DNA of 51,385 nucleotides from Mesorhizobium sp. (GCF_004963255.1 NZ_SUGA01000040.1:1-51385); one strand, 5' to 3'; shown: positions 8,742 through 17,490, counted from the stretch's first letter. Notes: generated by a model from the letters alone, not told the origin. Program-made: numbers and translations.

Positions 8742-9776
8742 ATGACTGGACCCATGAAAGCCACCGTAGCCGACATCGCCAAGAGCTGCGGCCTGTCGAC
8801 CGCGACCGTCGACAGGGTGCTGAACAACCGTCCGGGCGCAAGCGCGGCCAACCGGCAGCGCGTGATGGAAGCGGCCAAGCAGCTCGGCTACCTGCCGACG
8901 CTCGACCAGGTCGTGCTGCCGTCGAAGCCGGCGCATCTCGAATTCTTCCTGCCGATGGGGTCCAACGCCTTCATGGCCGATCTCGCCCACCACATTGAGG
9001 ATTATGCGGCGCGCCTGCCCCTGGTCGCGTCCTGCCGCATCCACAACCTTGCCGGCATTTCGCCCGGCGCGCTGCAGAGCGCTGTGGAGAATCTGTCGCT
9101 CAAGGCCAATGGCGTCGGTGTCATCGCCGTCGATCACCCGCGCACGCGCAACATTCTGCGCGAGCTGGTCGAGGCGGGAATCAGGCTGGTCACGCTGGTC
9201 TCGGATGTGCCGGCGGCGCCCCGCTCGGCCTATGTCGGCATTGACAATCGCGTGGCGGGCCGCACGGCGGCGCTGCTGATGGGGCGCTTCCTCGGCGGCC
9301 GCACCGGGCATCTGGCGATGATGGTCGGCTCGCGCTCCTATCGCGGCCATGAAGAGCGCGAGATGGGCTTCCGCTCGGTGCTGAGCGAGGAGTTCCCCAA
9401 TCTCACCGTGTCCAGCGCCGTCGAGATCAACGACGAGCCGGACGCCAGCTACCGCGCCACCATCAAGGCGCTGCACGACGAACCGGATCTGCTCGGCATC
9501 TACTGCGTCGGCGGCGGACGCTCCGGCGTCGCCAGGGCGTTGCTGGAAGCCAAGCCGCGCAGGAAGCCGGTCTTCATCTGCCACGACCTGACCAAGGAGA
9601 CACGGCGCTATCTCGTCGATGACCTCGCCGACGTCGTCATCGACCAGAATGCGCGGCTGATCGCCGAACAGTCGGTGATCCGCCTGCTCGGCTCGATCGC
9701 CTCCTCGGCCCCCTACCTGACCAAGAAATTCATCGAGCCGCGGCTGATCTTCAAGGAAAACGTGCCGGTGCAGTAG
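8742..9776 (+). CDS. LacI family transcriptional regulator
   Basis: A 344-aa regulator. The N-terminal helix-turn-helix TVADIAKSCGLSTATVDRVL with hinge region is followed by a periplasmic-binding-like sugar domain (AYVGIDNRVAGRTAA; IYCVGGGRSGVARAL). ATG at 8754 is an equally good start, giving 340 aa. It lies 47 bp after the ATPase and probably controls this sugar operon in response to its ligand. A symmetric site at 5696-5713 is a candidate target. Confidence 0.87.
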   Translation: MTGPMKATVADIAKSCGLSTATVDRVLNNRPGASAANRQRVMEAAKQLGYLPTLDQVVLPSKPAHLEFFLPMGSNAFMADLAHHIEDYAARLPLVASCRIHNLAGISPGALQSAVENLSLKANGVGVIAVDHPRTRNILRELVEAGIRLVTLVSDVPAAPRSAYVGIDNRVAGRTAALLMGRFLGGRTGHLAMMVGSRSYRGHEEREMGFRSVLSEEFPNLTVSSAVEINDEPDASYRATIKALHDEPDLLGIYCVGGGRSGVARALLEAKPRRKPVFICHDLTKETRRYLVDDLADVVIDQNARLIAEQSVIRLLGSIASSAPYLTKKFIEPRLIFKENVPVQ

Positions 9777-9894
9777 ACTGGCGACGGGTGCCGGCGGGCG
9801 GCTATTCGGATTTGTCTGATAATTGATCCCGCAATTCTGCACAGCAGCTATGCACGTTTCGCAATTGCCGAATCGTTGGGCAACTCGTATTTAT

Positions 9895-10013
9895 GAACCT
9901 GTCGGATGTCTTCCTCCTCCCAGACACCGGCGCTGAGTGCGGTACACCTCCTCCCGTGCCGTATTCGAAATCAAGCCCGCTGCCACCTCCTCCCGGCAGC
10001 GGGCTTTTTCTTT
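9895..10013 (+). ncRNA. nfeR1: Small RNA of the alpha-r14 (NfeR1) type with three anti-Shine-Dalgarno loops
   Basis: In this 350-bp gap three hairpins each show CCTCCTCCC in a 10-nt loop. Hairpin 1: TGTCT (9907-9911), loop 9912-9921, AGACA (9922-9926). Hairpin 2: CGGTAC (9940-9945), loop 9946-9955, GTGCCG (9956-9961). Hairpin 3: AAGCCCGCTGCC (9973-9984), loop 9985-9994, GGCAGCGGGCTT (9995-10006), then TTTCTTT, a strong intrinsic terminator. Redundant anti-SD motifs in hairpin loops are the hallmark of the alphaproteobacterial alpha-r14 family, whose Sinorhizobium member NfeR1 silences many transport and metabolism mRNAs. The length of about 120 nt fits. The 5' end is estimated: TATTTA at 9889-9894 may be the -10 box. 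A 62-codon open frame here is not a credible gene. Confidence 0.85.
9973..10013 (+). terminator. Intrinsic terminator of the small RNA
   Basis: A perfect 12-bp stem (9973-9984 with 9995-10006) with the loop ACCTCCTCCC is followed by a T-rich tract. It ends the small RNA and also carries its third anti-SD motif. Confidence 0.9.
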
Positions 10014-10080
10014 GCGCGCCAAAGGCGGGAGAAGCCAGCCCATCTGATCCCGAACAAGTACGGGCTATCTCTTTGATTTA

Positions 10081-10128
10081 ACGCAACTCCGGACGGAAAA
10101 CCGATCACACTTCTCCTGGAATTGCTCT
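10081..10128. repeat. Dispersed 48-bp imperfect palindrome, copy 1
   Basis: The ends GCAACTCC and GGAATTGC are inverted. A second copy with one extra base lies at 33132-33180, where the ends are a perfect GCAATTCC/GGAATTGC pair. The shared frame is ACGCAAtTCCGGaCGG, then CACTT and CCTGGAATTGCTCT. This copy runs into the end of the methyltransferase gene: its TGCTCTAG tail supplies that gene's TAG stop. The element looks like a common rhizobial dispersed repeat. Confidence 0.7.
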
Positions 10129-10915
10129 AGCCATTCGCTGTCACCAGATTGGAGCTGAGTTCGAAAGCGACTCCCGATCCATCGGCGTAGGACTGCAGCA
10201 CGGGCGCACTCCCGCTCACTATATCCTGCACGACGCGCATGCGTTCGTGATCGCCCATTGCCTTGCCGTCAGCGCTCATGCCGACCAGCGCCATCGTGTT
10301 CAATCGCAGAAGGGGCGCCCCGTCCTCAAAGCGTATCCTACGCGATATCGTCCTTGATCGAACGTCGTGGAAGCCGGCGCCCCGGAGCAGCGCCTCGATC
10401 AGCGCCGCATTGCCAAAGCTGTGGCGCAGGTCGGCGATTGGGCCGAGGAGCCGCTCGGCGACGCGGCGAAGTTCTCGAAAGAATGGGATTTCCTCATCGG
10501 AGCGCCAGGTAGCAACCGCCAACCGGCCGCCCTGCTCCATAGCCCGCCGCATCTGCGCCGCCGCGGCGGGCTTGTCGGGAAAGAACTGCAGCCCCTGCTG
10601 ACAGACGATCACGTCGAACTGCTCTCCCTCAAGGACGGGCAGTGCACCTGCATTGCCTACGCGCCAATCGATGTCTGGCGCCACGGTGCGCGCGACGGCA
10701 AGCATATCCGCGTTGATGTCGATGCCGACGACATAGCCGGCGGCACCGAGCCGTTCTCTGGCAACGCGGGCGACTATTCCCGTGCCGCAGGCGATGTCCA
10801 ACACACGCTGGCCTGGAGAGAGCTTCACCTCTTCGAAGGTCACTTCGGCCCAGGGGCGGAAGAGAGGACCCACGAGCCAGCGCTCATACATCTCCGCAAA
10901 ACTTGCCTGACCCAT
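10127..10915 (-). CDS. SAM-dependent class I methyltransferase
   Basis: A 262-aa cytoplasmic methyltransferase. The SAM-binding motif I is VLDIACGTGIVARVA at about residue 38, followed by the acidic GIDINADML and motif IV-like FDVIVCQQGLQFFPD. The family resembles UbiE/Methyltransf_11 enzymes; the acceptor cannot be told. It lies 54 bp after the TetR gene on the same strand and may be co-transcribed with it. The stop codon is formed by the end of a dispersed repeat, so the natural C-terminus may have been changed by repeat insertion. Confidence 0.8.
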   Translation of the reverse strand: MGQASFAEMYERWLVGPLFRPWAEVTFEEVKLSPGQRVLDIACGTGIVARVARERLGAAGYVVGIDINADMLAVARTVAPDIDWRVGNAGALPVLEGEQFDVIVCQQGLQFFPDKPAAAAQMRRAMEQGGRLAVATWRSDEEIPFFRELRRVAERLLGPIADLRHSFGNAALIEALLRGAGFHDVRSRTISRRIRFEDGAPLLRLNTMALVGMSADGKAMGDHERMRVVQDIVSGSAPVLQSYADGSGVAFELSSNLVTANG

Positions 10916-10969
10916 CGTCTAGCGCCCGTTTCTGGGACAGCATAACAGAATCAGGACGAGGCGAAGAGA

Positions 10970-11551
10970 TCAGCGCGCCCGGAACGAGGCAATCAGGCTC
11001 TCGGCCATGCGCACGAATTGCGCGCTCGGGCCTTCCGCGCCGACGCTTTGCATCGAGACGCGGGCGCCTTCGAGCAGCAGCGACAGCGTGTCGGCGAGAA
11101 GCTCGGCCTGGCCGATGCCGGCATCCCGGCAAAGCGCAACCAGCTTCTCGCGCTGAGCTTCCTTCAGCTCCTTGATGACGCGCCGGGCCGGGTGATCGGC
11201 CTCGGTGAGCTCGACGGCGGCATTTGCCATGTCGCAGCCACGGCTGTCGGCGCTGAGCAGTTCCGAAGCCTTCTGGACCCAGGCATGCAACTGGGCGAGC
11301 TTGTCGCCGGGATGCCTGGCCTCGAACTCGTCCCAGATCCTTGAAGCCTTCGCCGCCGTGGCGCGCAGGCATTCCACGACCAGCTCGTCCTTGGACTCGA
11401 AATGGCGGTAAAGCGTCATCTTGTTGGTGCCGGCAGCCTCGGTGATGGCGTCGACGCCAACGCCCTTGATGCCGTGCTTGTGGAACATGTCCTGCGCCGT
11501 CTCCAGGATTCGATCCCGGGGACGGGAACGCTCCGCGACGCCGTCACTCAT
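10970..11551 (-). CDS. TetR family regulator, divergent from RND efflux operon
   Basis: A 193-aa repressor-type protein. The N-terminal helix-turn-helix covers RDRILETAQDMFHKHGIKGV to TLYRHFESKDELV. The C-terminal ligand domain is of the AcrR/TetR_C kind. ATG at 11551 follows AAGGAG. It is divergent from the RND efflux genes, the normal layout for an efflux repressor, and two GTTAC-N6-GTAAC palindromes lie between them. The inducer is unknown. Confidence 0.86.
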   Translation of the reverse strand: MSDGVAERSRPRDRILETAQDMFHKHGIKGVGVDAITEAAGTNKMTLYRHFESKDELVVECLRATAAKASRIWDEFEARHPGDKLAQLHAWVQKASELLSADSRGCDMANAAVELTEADHPARRVIKELKEAQREKLVALCRDAGIGQAELLADTLSLLLEGARVSMQSVGAEGPSAQFVRMAESLIASFRAR

Positions 11552-11594
11552 GATGATCTCCTTTCGTCGTTTCCAAAAAAACCGTCGCCACCTC

Positions 11595-11645
11595 TTGACT
11601 AGGGTGTTACCGGTCTGTAACTTTCAGATGTTACTTACTGGTAAC
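11595..11645 (+). promoter_or_regulatory. Efflux promoter with two TetR-type operators
   Basis: Two palindromes, GTTAC-CGGTCT-GTAAC (11606-11621) and GTTAC-TTACTG-GTAAC (11630-11645), have centres 24 bp apart. A plus-strand promoter TTGACT (11595-11600), 17-bp spacer, TAACTT (11618-11623) overlaps the first. The pair also forms a longer inverted repeat, GGTGTTACC...GGTAACACC. Binding by the adjacent TetR protein would block the RND operon and the regulator itself. Confidence 0.65.
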
Positions 11646-11798
11646 ACCTATATCACTCGCCGTCAAACGACAAGGCCCTCCGATAGCCTGCCAGAGTGAG
11701 ATAGGACGAAAAAGCAGCCTGTCATGCGGCTTCGGCCGGTGAAAAAGAGAAAAGCGGTCCGCGATCAATCGATGCGGACCGAGCAAGGAGCCGCTCCT

Positions 11799-12038
11799 AT
11801 GCAAAAGCGCAAAGACCTGACGATCGACGAAGCCGTCCGGGATCCGATGATCCGGCTGGTGATGAAGGCAGACGGAATCGACCCCAAAGCCTTCGAACGA
11901 ATGCTGCGCCAGCGCGCGGCGAAACAGGCGCCGGACGATGAAGTCCTGCCTTCCTTCCTGCAGGATTCCGGTTCCGGCCGGACCCGGCGCCTGCGCCATT
12001 TCGCAAAGCCGTTCGGCGAGGCATCCGCATCATGGTAA
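11799..12038 (+). CDS. Small conserved-looking protein coupled to the RND transporter
   Basis: A 79-aa soluble, basic protein that I do not recognise by function. It begins MQKRKDLTIDEAVRDPMIRL and has the short pattern DPMIRLVMKADGIDPKAFERML; similar small proteins, annotated hypothetical, are familiar from rhizobial genomes. ATG at 11799 is chosen because AAGGAG lies 8 bp ahead; an upstream ATG (11724) has no ribosome site. The last codons overlap the first codons of the RND gene by 7 bp, so translation is probably coupled. It may only serve to bring ribosomes to the RND start. Confidence 0.6.
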   Translation: MQKRKDLTIDEAVRDPMIRLVMKADGIDPKAFERMLRQRAAKQAPDDEVLPSFLQDSGSGRTRRLRHFAKPFGEASASW

Positions 12039-15000
12039 ATTTCTTCGTCCACCGCCCGATCTTTGCGTCGGCGATCGCCATCATCATGGTGCTCGCCGGT
12101 GCGATCGCCTATTTCCTGCTGCCGGTCTCGCAGTTCCCAGACATCACGCCGCCGCAGGTCGTGGTCAGTGCCCACTATCCCGGCGCCAGCGCGCAGGTCG
12201 TGGCCGATACGGTCACCACGCCGCTCGAGCAGCAGATCAACGGCGTGCAGGGCATGACCTACATGTCGTCGACGAGCTCGAATGACGGCTCGTCCACCAT
12301 CACCATCACCTTCGACGTCGGCTATCCGCTGAGCACGGCAGCCGTCGACGTGCAGAATCGCGTCAGCCAAGCGGCGTCCTCCCTGCCGGCCATCGTCAAC
12401 CAGGGCGGCGTGACGATCAAGAAGCAGAACCCCAATTTCGTGCTGATCGTCGACCTGACCTCGCCGGACGGCTCGGTCGATCCGGTGGCGCTGAGCAACC
12501 TCGCCTATCTGCAGGTCGTCGATCCTCTGAAGCGCCTGCCGGGCGTGGGCGACGTGCAGATCTTCGGCGAGCGCCGCTATTCGATGCGCGTCTGGCTCGA
12601 CCCAGACAAGCTCGCCAATCTCGGCATCACCGCCGTCGACGTCCAGAACGCCATCGCCGAGCAGAACGTGCAGGTGGCGGCTGGCAAGATCGGCCAGTCG
12701 CCGGCGCCGGCCGGGACCGCCTTCGAAATGCAGGTCAATGCCGTCGGCCGCCTGAGCGACCCGAAGGAATTCGGCGACATCGTCGTGCGCGCCAACTCCC
12801 AGAACGGCTCGCTCGTGCGGCTGCGCGACGTCGCCCGCATCGAGCTCGGCGCGCTGCAATATTCATCGTCCGCCTTCTTCGGCAAGGATCCGACGGTGGT
12901 TTTGGCCGTCTACCAGATGCCCGGTTCCAACGCCCTCGATCTGCAGCAGCGGGTCAAGGACAAGATGCAGGAGCTGTCGCAGCGTTTCCCGAAGGGCGTC
13001 CATTACGCCATGCATTACGACACGACGCGCTTCGTGTCGGCCTCGATGCATGACGTGCTGATCACGCTCGGCGAAGCTCTGGTGCTGGTCGTGGCCGTGG
13101 TGTTCATCTTCCTGCAGAGCTGGCGCACCACCATTATCCCGACCATCGCCATTCCAGTCTCGCTGATCGCGACGCTGGCGATCATGTACATGCTGGGCTT
13201 CTCGCTCAACATGCTTTCGCTGCTCGGCATGGTGCTGGCGATCGGCCTTGTCGTCGACGACGCGATCGTCGTTGTCGAGAATGTCGAGCGACAGCTGGAA
13301 GCGGGCTTGAAGCCGCTTGCCGCAACGCGCGCGGCAATGGCCGAGGTGACGGGACCGATCATCGCCACCACGGCGGTGCTGATGGCGGTGTTCATTCCCG
13401 TCGCCTTCATCCCCGGCGTCTCCGGCCGGCTTTACAACCAGTTCGCGCTGACAGTGGCGATCTCGGTCGGCATCTCGGCCTTCAACTCGCTGACGCTGTC
13501 GCCGGCGCTGAGCGCTGCCTTCCTGCGTCATCGCGGCGAAACGCAGTTCGTGCTGTTCCGCTGGTTCAACGCTGGCTTCGACTGGCTGTCGCATGCCTAT
13601 GCGCATGGCGTGCGCATCCTGATCAAGCTGCGCTGGATCATGCTCGGCCTGTTCGCGGCCGGCCTCGTCGCCACCTATTTCGTCTGGCAGAAATTGCCCT
13701 CGACCTTCCTCCCAGTCGAGGACCAGGGCTATTTCTTCGTCGTCATCCAGCTGCCGGACGGCGCCTCGCTTGAGCGCACCGACGCGGTGGCGCAGAAGGC
13801 GCGCGACATCCTGCAGAACACCCCCGGCGTCGACATCGTCGGCTCGATCAGCGGCCTGAACTTCCTGACCAGCGCCGCGCAGTCGAACTCGGCGGTGGAG
13901 TTCGCCATCCTGAAACCGTGGGATGAGCGGGGGCCAGACCAGAGCGCGTCCAAACTGGTCGAGCAGGTGCGCGGCAAGCTGCTGCAGATGCCGGATGCGT
14001 TCGCGCTGTCCTTCGATCCGCCCTCGATCCCAGGCCTCGGCACCACCGGCGGCTTCGAGTTCCAGGTGGAGGACCTCTCGGGCCGTGGCAGCGCCGCGTT
14101 GAACGATGTCACGCAGGCGCTGATAGCGGAAGCACGCAAGCAGCCGGAACTCAACCCGCAGCAGCTGTTCTCGTCCTTCTCGACCTCGACGCCGCAGTTC
14201 AACTACGACCTCGACCGCAGCAAGGCGAAGCTTCTCGGCCTCAACCTGCCGGATGTGTTCAACACGCTGCAGATCTATCTCGGCTCGCTCTACGTCAACG
14301 ACTTCAACCTGTTCGGCCGCACCTTCCGCGTGACCATCCAGGCCGACAAGGACGCGCGCGCCGACGCCACCGACATCTCCAGGCTCTATGTGCGCAACGC
14401 GTCTGGCGGCATGGTGCCGCTGAGCACGCTGGGCAAGCTGGTGCCGATCGTCGGACCCGAGACCGTGCCGCATTACAACAACAATGCCTCGGCGCTGATC
14501 AATGGCGGCGCCGCCCCCGGCTTCTCGTCCGGACAGGCGGTGGCGGCGATGGAGCGGGCGGCGGCCAACGTGCTGCCGCGCGACTTCGGCTACGAATGGA
14601 CCGGCATCACCTTCCAGGAGCTCAAGGCCGGATCGATCGCCTCGGTCGTGTTCGGGCTGGCGATCGTCTTCGTCTTCCTGATCCTGGCGGCGCAGTATGA
14701 AAGCTGGGCGATGCCCTTCATGGTGCTGCTCGCCGTGCCGCTGGCTCTGTTCGGCGCCTTCATCGTGCTCATGCTGCGCGGCATGCAGATCGACGTCTAT
14801 TCGCAGATCGGCTTCGTCATGCTGATCGGCCTGGCGGCCAAGAATGCGATCCTGATCGTCGAGTTCGCAAGGCGACGGCGCGAGGAAGGCCTCACCATCG
14901 TCGAGGCCTCGATGGAGGCCGCGCGGCTGAGGCTGCGGCCGATCCTGATGACCGCCTTCGCCTTCATCCTCGGCGTGCTGCCGCTGATGTTCGCGACAGG

Positions 15001-15229
15001 CGCGGGTGCGGCAAGCCGGCAGTCGATCGGCACCACCGTCTTCGGCGGCATGGTGGCGGCGACCATCCTGTCGCTGGTCTTCGTGCCCGTCTTCTACGCG
15101 GTGATCGAACAGCTGCGCGAGCGCGGCGAAAAGGAATCAGCCGAGGGACATCACGGCGCCCCTGAGTCAAAGGAAATTGAACCGACCGCCGAGCCGGCGC
15201 TTCAGCCGCTCGCCCAGGCGGCGGAATAG
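12032..15229 (+). CDS. RND multidrug efflux transporter, inner-membrane pump (AcrB/MexB/BepE-like)
   Basis: A full-length 1065-aa HAE1-family proton antiporter that exports hydrophobic compounds from the periplasm and inner leaflet. The N-terminus VNFFVHRPIFASAIAIIMV is typical. The proton-relay residues are present: Asp409-Asp410 in GLVVDDAIVVVEN and Lys937 in GLAAKNAILIVEF. The two large periplasmic porter loops lie between TM1-2 and TM7-8. The adaptor gene follows 14 bp later, the reverse of the more usual adaptor-first order. No TolC-type outer-membrane gene is in the window. Confidence 0.94.
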   Translation: MVNFFVHRPIFASAIAIIMVLAGAIAYFLLPVSQFPDITPPQVVVSAHYPGASAQVVADTVTTPLEQQINGVQGMTYMSSTSSNDGSSTITITFDVGYPLSTAAVDVQNRVSQAASSLPAIVNQGGVTIKKQNPNFVLIVDLTSPDGSVDPVALSNLAYLQVVDPLKRLPGVGDVQIFGERRYSMRVWLDPDKLANLGITAVDVQNAIAEQNVQVAAGKIGQSPAPAGTAFEMQVNAVGRLSDPKEFGDIVVRANSQNGSLVRLRDVARIELGALQYSSSAFFGKDPTVVLAVYQMPGSNALDLQQRVKDKMQELSQRFPKGVHYAMHYDTTRFVSASMHDVLITLGEALVLVVAVVFIFLQSWRTTIIPTIAIPVSLIATLAIMYMLGFSLNMLSLLGMVLAIGLVVDDAIVVVENVERQLEAGLKPLAATRAAMAEVTGPIIATTAVLMAVFIPVAFIPGVSGRLYNQFALTVAISVGISAFNSLTLSPALSAAFLRHRGETQFVLFRWFNAGFDWLSHAYAHGVRILIKLRWIMLGLFAAGLVATYFVWQKLPSTFLPVEDQGYFFVVIQLPDGASLERTDAVAQKARDILQNTPGVDIVGSISGLNFLTSAAQSNSAVEFAILKPWDERGPDQSASKLVEQVRGKLLQMPDAFALSFDPPSIPGLGTTGGFEFQVEDLSGRGSAALNDVTQALIAEARKQPELNPQQLFSSFSTSTPQFNYDLDRSKAKLLGLNLPDVFNTLQIYLGSLYVNDFNLFGRTFRVTIQADKDARADATDISRLYVRNASGGMVPLSTLGKLVPIVGPETVPHYNNNASALINGGAAPGFSSGQAVAAMERAAANVLPRDFGYEWTGITFQELKAGSIASVVFGLAIVFVFLILAAQYESWAMPFMVLLAVPLALFGAFIVLMLRGMQIDVYSQIGFVMLIGLAAKNAILIVEFARRRREEGLTIVEASMEAARLRLRPILMTAFAFILGVLPLMFATGAGAASRQSIGTTVFGGMVAATILSLVFVPVFYAVIEQLRERGEKESAEGHHGAPESKEIEPTAEPALQPLAQAAE

Positions 15230-15243
15230 GATTGGAGAGCAAA

Positions 15244-16392
15244 ATGCGTAGATGGAAAATCGCTTTAGGCGCCGCCGTCGCGGTGGGCGCAGTGTCGGTT
15301 GCAAGCGTCCACTTGCTGAACCCGGGCTATCTCGGCGGCGGCACGGCGGGCGCGGCGCCCGCCCCGGCGGCCTTCGTCATGCCGGTGCCGGTGGTGAATG
15401 TCGTAAAGAAGACGCTGCCGATCTATCTCGACTATGCCGCGCGGGTTGAGTCGATCCGCAGCATCACGCTGCAGGCGCGCGTGCCGGGCTATCTGCAGGA
15501 GCAGACCGCGGCCGACGGCAGCGACGTCAAGCAGGGCGACCTGCTCTACCGGATCGCGCCGGAGGATTATCAGGCCGCGCTCGACCAGGCGAAGGCGCAG
15601 GTGCAGCGCGATACCGCGACGCTCGAATATGCAAGGTCCAATCTCGGCCGCGGCACCGACCTCGCCAAGGCCGGTTATCTCGACAAGGACAGCTTCGACC
15701 AGCGCACCAGCAATCTTCGCGCGGCGCAGGCCGCCCTTGCCGTCGACCAGGCGGCGGTGCGGACCGCCGAGCTCAACCTTGGCTATGCCGAGATCAAGGC
15801 GCCCTTCTCGGGCCGGATCGGCCGCAACCAGGCTTCGGTCGGCACGCTGGTCAGCGTCGCCGGCACGGTGCTGAACACGCTGGTGCAGCTCGACCCGATC
15901 TATGTGACCTTCAACCCGAGCGAGACCGATCTCGTGCAGATCGAACAGGCGAAGGCCAATGGTCCGATCGCTGTCGACGTGCTGTTGCCCGGCGAGACGC
16001 AGCCCAGCCAGAAGGGTGAGCTGACCTTCATCGACAACACGATCGATCACTCGACCGGCACGATCACGGCGCGCGCCACGATCGGCAACGCCAAGTTCAC
16101 GCTGCTGCCCGGGCAATATGTGCGGGTGCGGCTGCATGTGAAGGAACAGCCCAACACGCTGATGGTGCCGCAGGTGGCGCTGGGCTCCAGCCAGCTCGGC
16201 AAGTACCTCTATGTCATCGGCAAGGGCAACACCGTCGATCAGAAGCTGGTGTCGCTTGGGCCGACCGACGGCGACCTGATTTCCGTGACCTCCGGCATTT
16301 CCGAGACCGACCAGGTGATCACGGGCAATCTGCAGAAGATCGGACCCGGAATGCCGGTTTCTCCCTTGCCGCAACCGAAACCGGCCAGCTGA
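15244..16392 (+). CDS. RND efflux periplasmic adaptor (membrane fusion protein)
   Basis: A 382-aa adaptor of the HlyD/AcrA type that joins the RND pump to an outer-membrane channel. An N-terminal membrane anchor (WKIALGAAVAVGAVSVAS) is followed by the lipoyl halves, for example ARVPGYLQEQTAADGSDVKQGDLLYRI, and a coiled-coil hairpin near residues 100-175. There is no lipobox Cys, so it is anchored by the helix. ATG at 15244 follows GGAGAG; a TTG at 15232 is less likely. A strong terminator follows the gene. Confidence 0.9.
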   Translation: MRRWKIALGAAVAVGAVSVASVHLLNPGYLGGGTAGAAPAPAAFVMPVPVVNVVKKTLPIYLDYAARVESIRSITLQARVPGYLQEQTAADGSDVKQGDLLYRIAPEDYQAALDQAKAQVQRDTATLEYARSNLGRGTDLAKAGYLDKDSFDQRTSNLRAAQAALAVDQAAVRTAELNLGYAEIKAPFSGRIGRNQASVGTLVSVAGTVLNTLVQLDPIYVTFNPSETDLVQIEQAKANGPIAVDVLLPGETQPSQKGELTFIDNTIDHSTGTITARATIGNAKFTLLPGQYVRVRLHVKEQPNTLMVPQVALGSSQLGKYLYVIGKGNTVDQKLVSLGPTDGDLISVTSGISETDQVITGNLQKIGPGMPVSPLPQPKPAS

Positions 16393-16417
16393 TAACCCCC
16401 ATCAGTTTCCGGTCCGA

Positions 16418-16453
16418 CGGCGCCTTCGACTCCCACGTCGAGGGCGCCGTTTT
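16418..16453. terminator. Intrinsic terminator after the efflux operon
   Basis: CGGCGCCTTCGAC (16418-16430) pairs with GTCGAGGGCGCCG (16437-16449) with one G-T wobble over a 6-nt loop, then TTTTGTT. It lies between convergent genes and probably ends the efflux transcript. Confidence 0.8.
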
Positions 16454-16465
16454 GTTATGAGGGTC

Positions 16466-17389
16466 TCAGACGGCTCCCGGCGGTTGCTTCGCCGCATTGC
16501 CTGCAAGCAGCGCGACCAATCCTGCAATATCCGCCCTCTCGGCCTTGGCCGGCAGCATGAAGGCGCAATAGGGCTGGCCGAGGCGGACCGAGACGGAAGA
16601 CAGCGCGATCAACCGGCCGGCTTCGAGATCCGCGTTCGCCATCACCTTCTGCCCAAGAGCTATTCCAAGCCCCAGCCTTGCCGCGCCGATCGCCAGGCTG
16701 GACAGGCCGACGCGCCGGCCATGCGACGGGTCGGGCTCGCGGCTACCGCCTGCGGCGGCGAACCAATCCGCCCAGCTCGGATGCGAGGCATAGTTCGGCC
16801 CCCAGTTGGTGTGGATGAAGTGGCTATCATGCATATCGGCCAAGCCGGCAGCTCCTTGGCCGTAGCGTTGCCAGAACTCAGGGGCTGCGACCGGCAGCAC
16901 CTCGTCATGGACGAGCCTGACCATTTTCAGCGCCGGATAATGGTAATCGCCGTAGCTGATGCGCAGATCGATGTTCTGGCGCACCACGTCGACGGGATCG
17001 TCCTCGACCCGGACATCGATCGCCATTTGCGGAAAGCCGTCGAGCAGCACCGCCAATCGTGGCGCCAGCCAAAGCTCGGCAAGCGAGAACGGCACGCTCA
17101 CCACGAGGCGCGTGCGCAAGCCGCCTTCCAGCATGCGCCGGCCGACCGCCGCGATCTCGCCCAGCGCATGCGCCGTCTGCGGATAGATGGCGTGGCCGGC
17201 ATCGGTCAGCGCGATGCGGTTGCCATTGCGCACGAAGAGCTGCTTGCCGAACCAGTCTTCCAGGTTGCGGATCTGCTGGCTGACCGCGGCCGACGAGACA
17301 CCGAGCTCGCTCGCGGCAAGCGTAAAGGAGCCGGCGCGGGCTGCGACCTCGAAGGCCCGCATCGCATTCAATGGTGGAAGCTTTTCCAC
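16466..17389 (-). CDS. LysR family transcriptional regulator (GcvA-like)
   Basis: A 307-aa regulator with N-terminal winged helix-turn-helix (AMRAFEVAARAGSFTLAAS to VSQQIRNLEDWFGKQLF) and a LysR substrate domain. The start is GTG at 17389, with GAGGAT 6 bp ahead. It is divergent from a 2OG-Fe(II) oxygenase across a 101-bp gap, so it probably regulates that gene. A short inverted repeat TTAG-CAGAGC-CTAA at 17412-17425 is a possible binding site. Confidence 0.86.
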   Translation of the reverse strand: MEKLPPLNAMRAFEVAARAGSFTLAASELGVSSAAVSQQIRNLEDWFGKQLFVRNGNRIALTDAGHAIYPQTAHALGEIAAVGRRMLEGGLRTRLVVSVPFSLAELWLAPRLAVLLDGFPQMAIDVRVEDDPVDVVRQNIDLRISYGDYHYPALKMVRLVHDEVLPVAAPEFWQRYGQGAAGLADMHDSHFIHTNWGPNYASHPSWADWFAAAGGSREPDPSHGRRVGLSSLAIGAARLGLGIALGQKVMANADLEAGRLIALSSVSVRLGQPYCAFMLPAKAERADIAGLVALLAGNAAKQPPGAV

Positions 17390-17490
17390 GTTTTATCCTC
17401 GAAAGATTTTCTTAGCAGAGCCTAACAATTTTCTGCGTTGCGGCAAAGTTTTCCTTGCGGTGTAGTGATCTCAGATTTTTGGAGGACGCT

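Noticed and set aside
9893..10081. 62-codon open frame over the small RNA
   Set aside because: It has no ribosome site, reads through the three hairpins and the terminator, and shows no protein-like composition.
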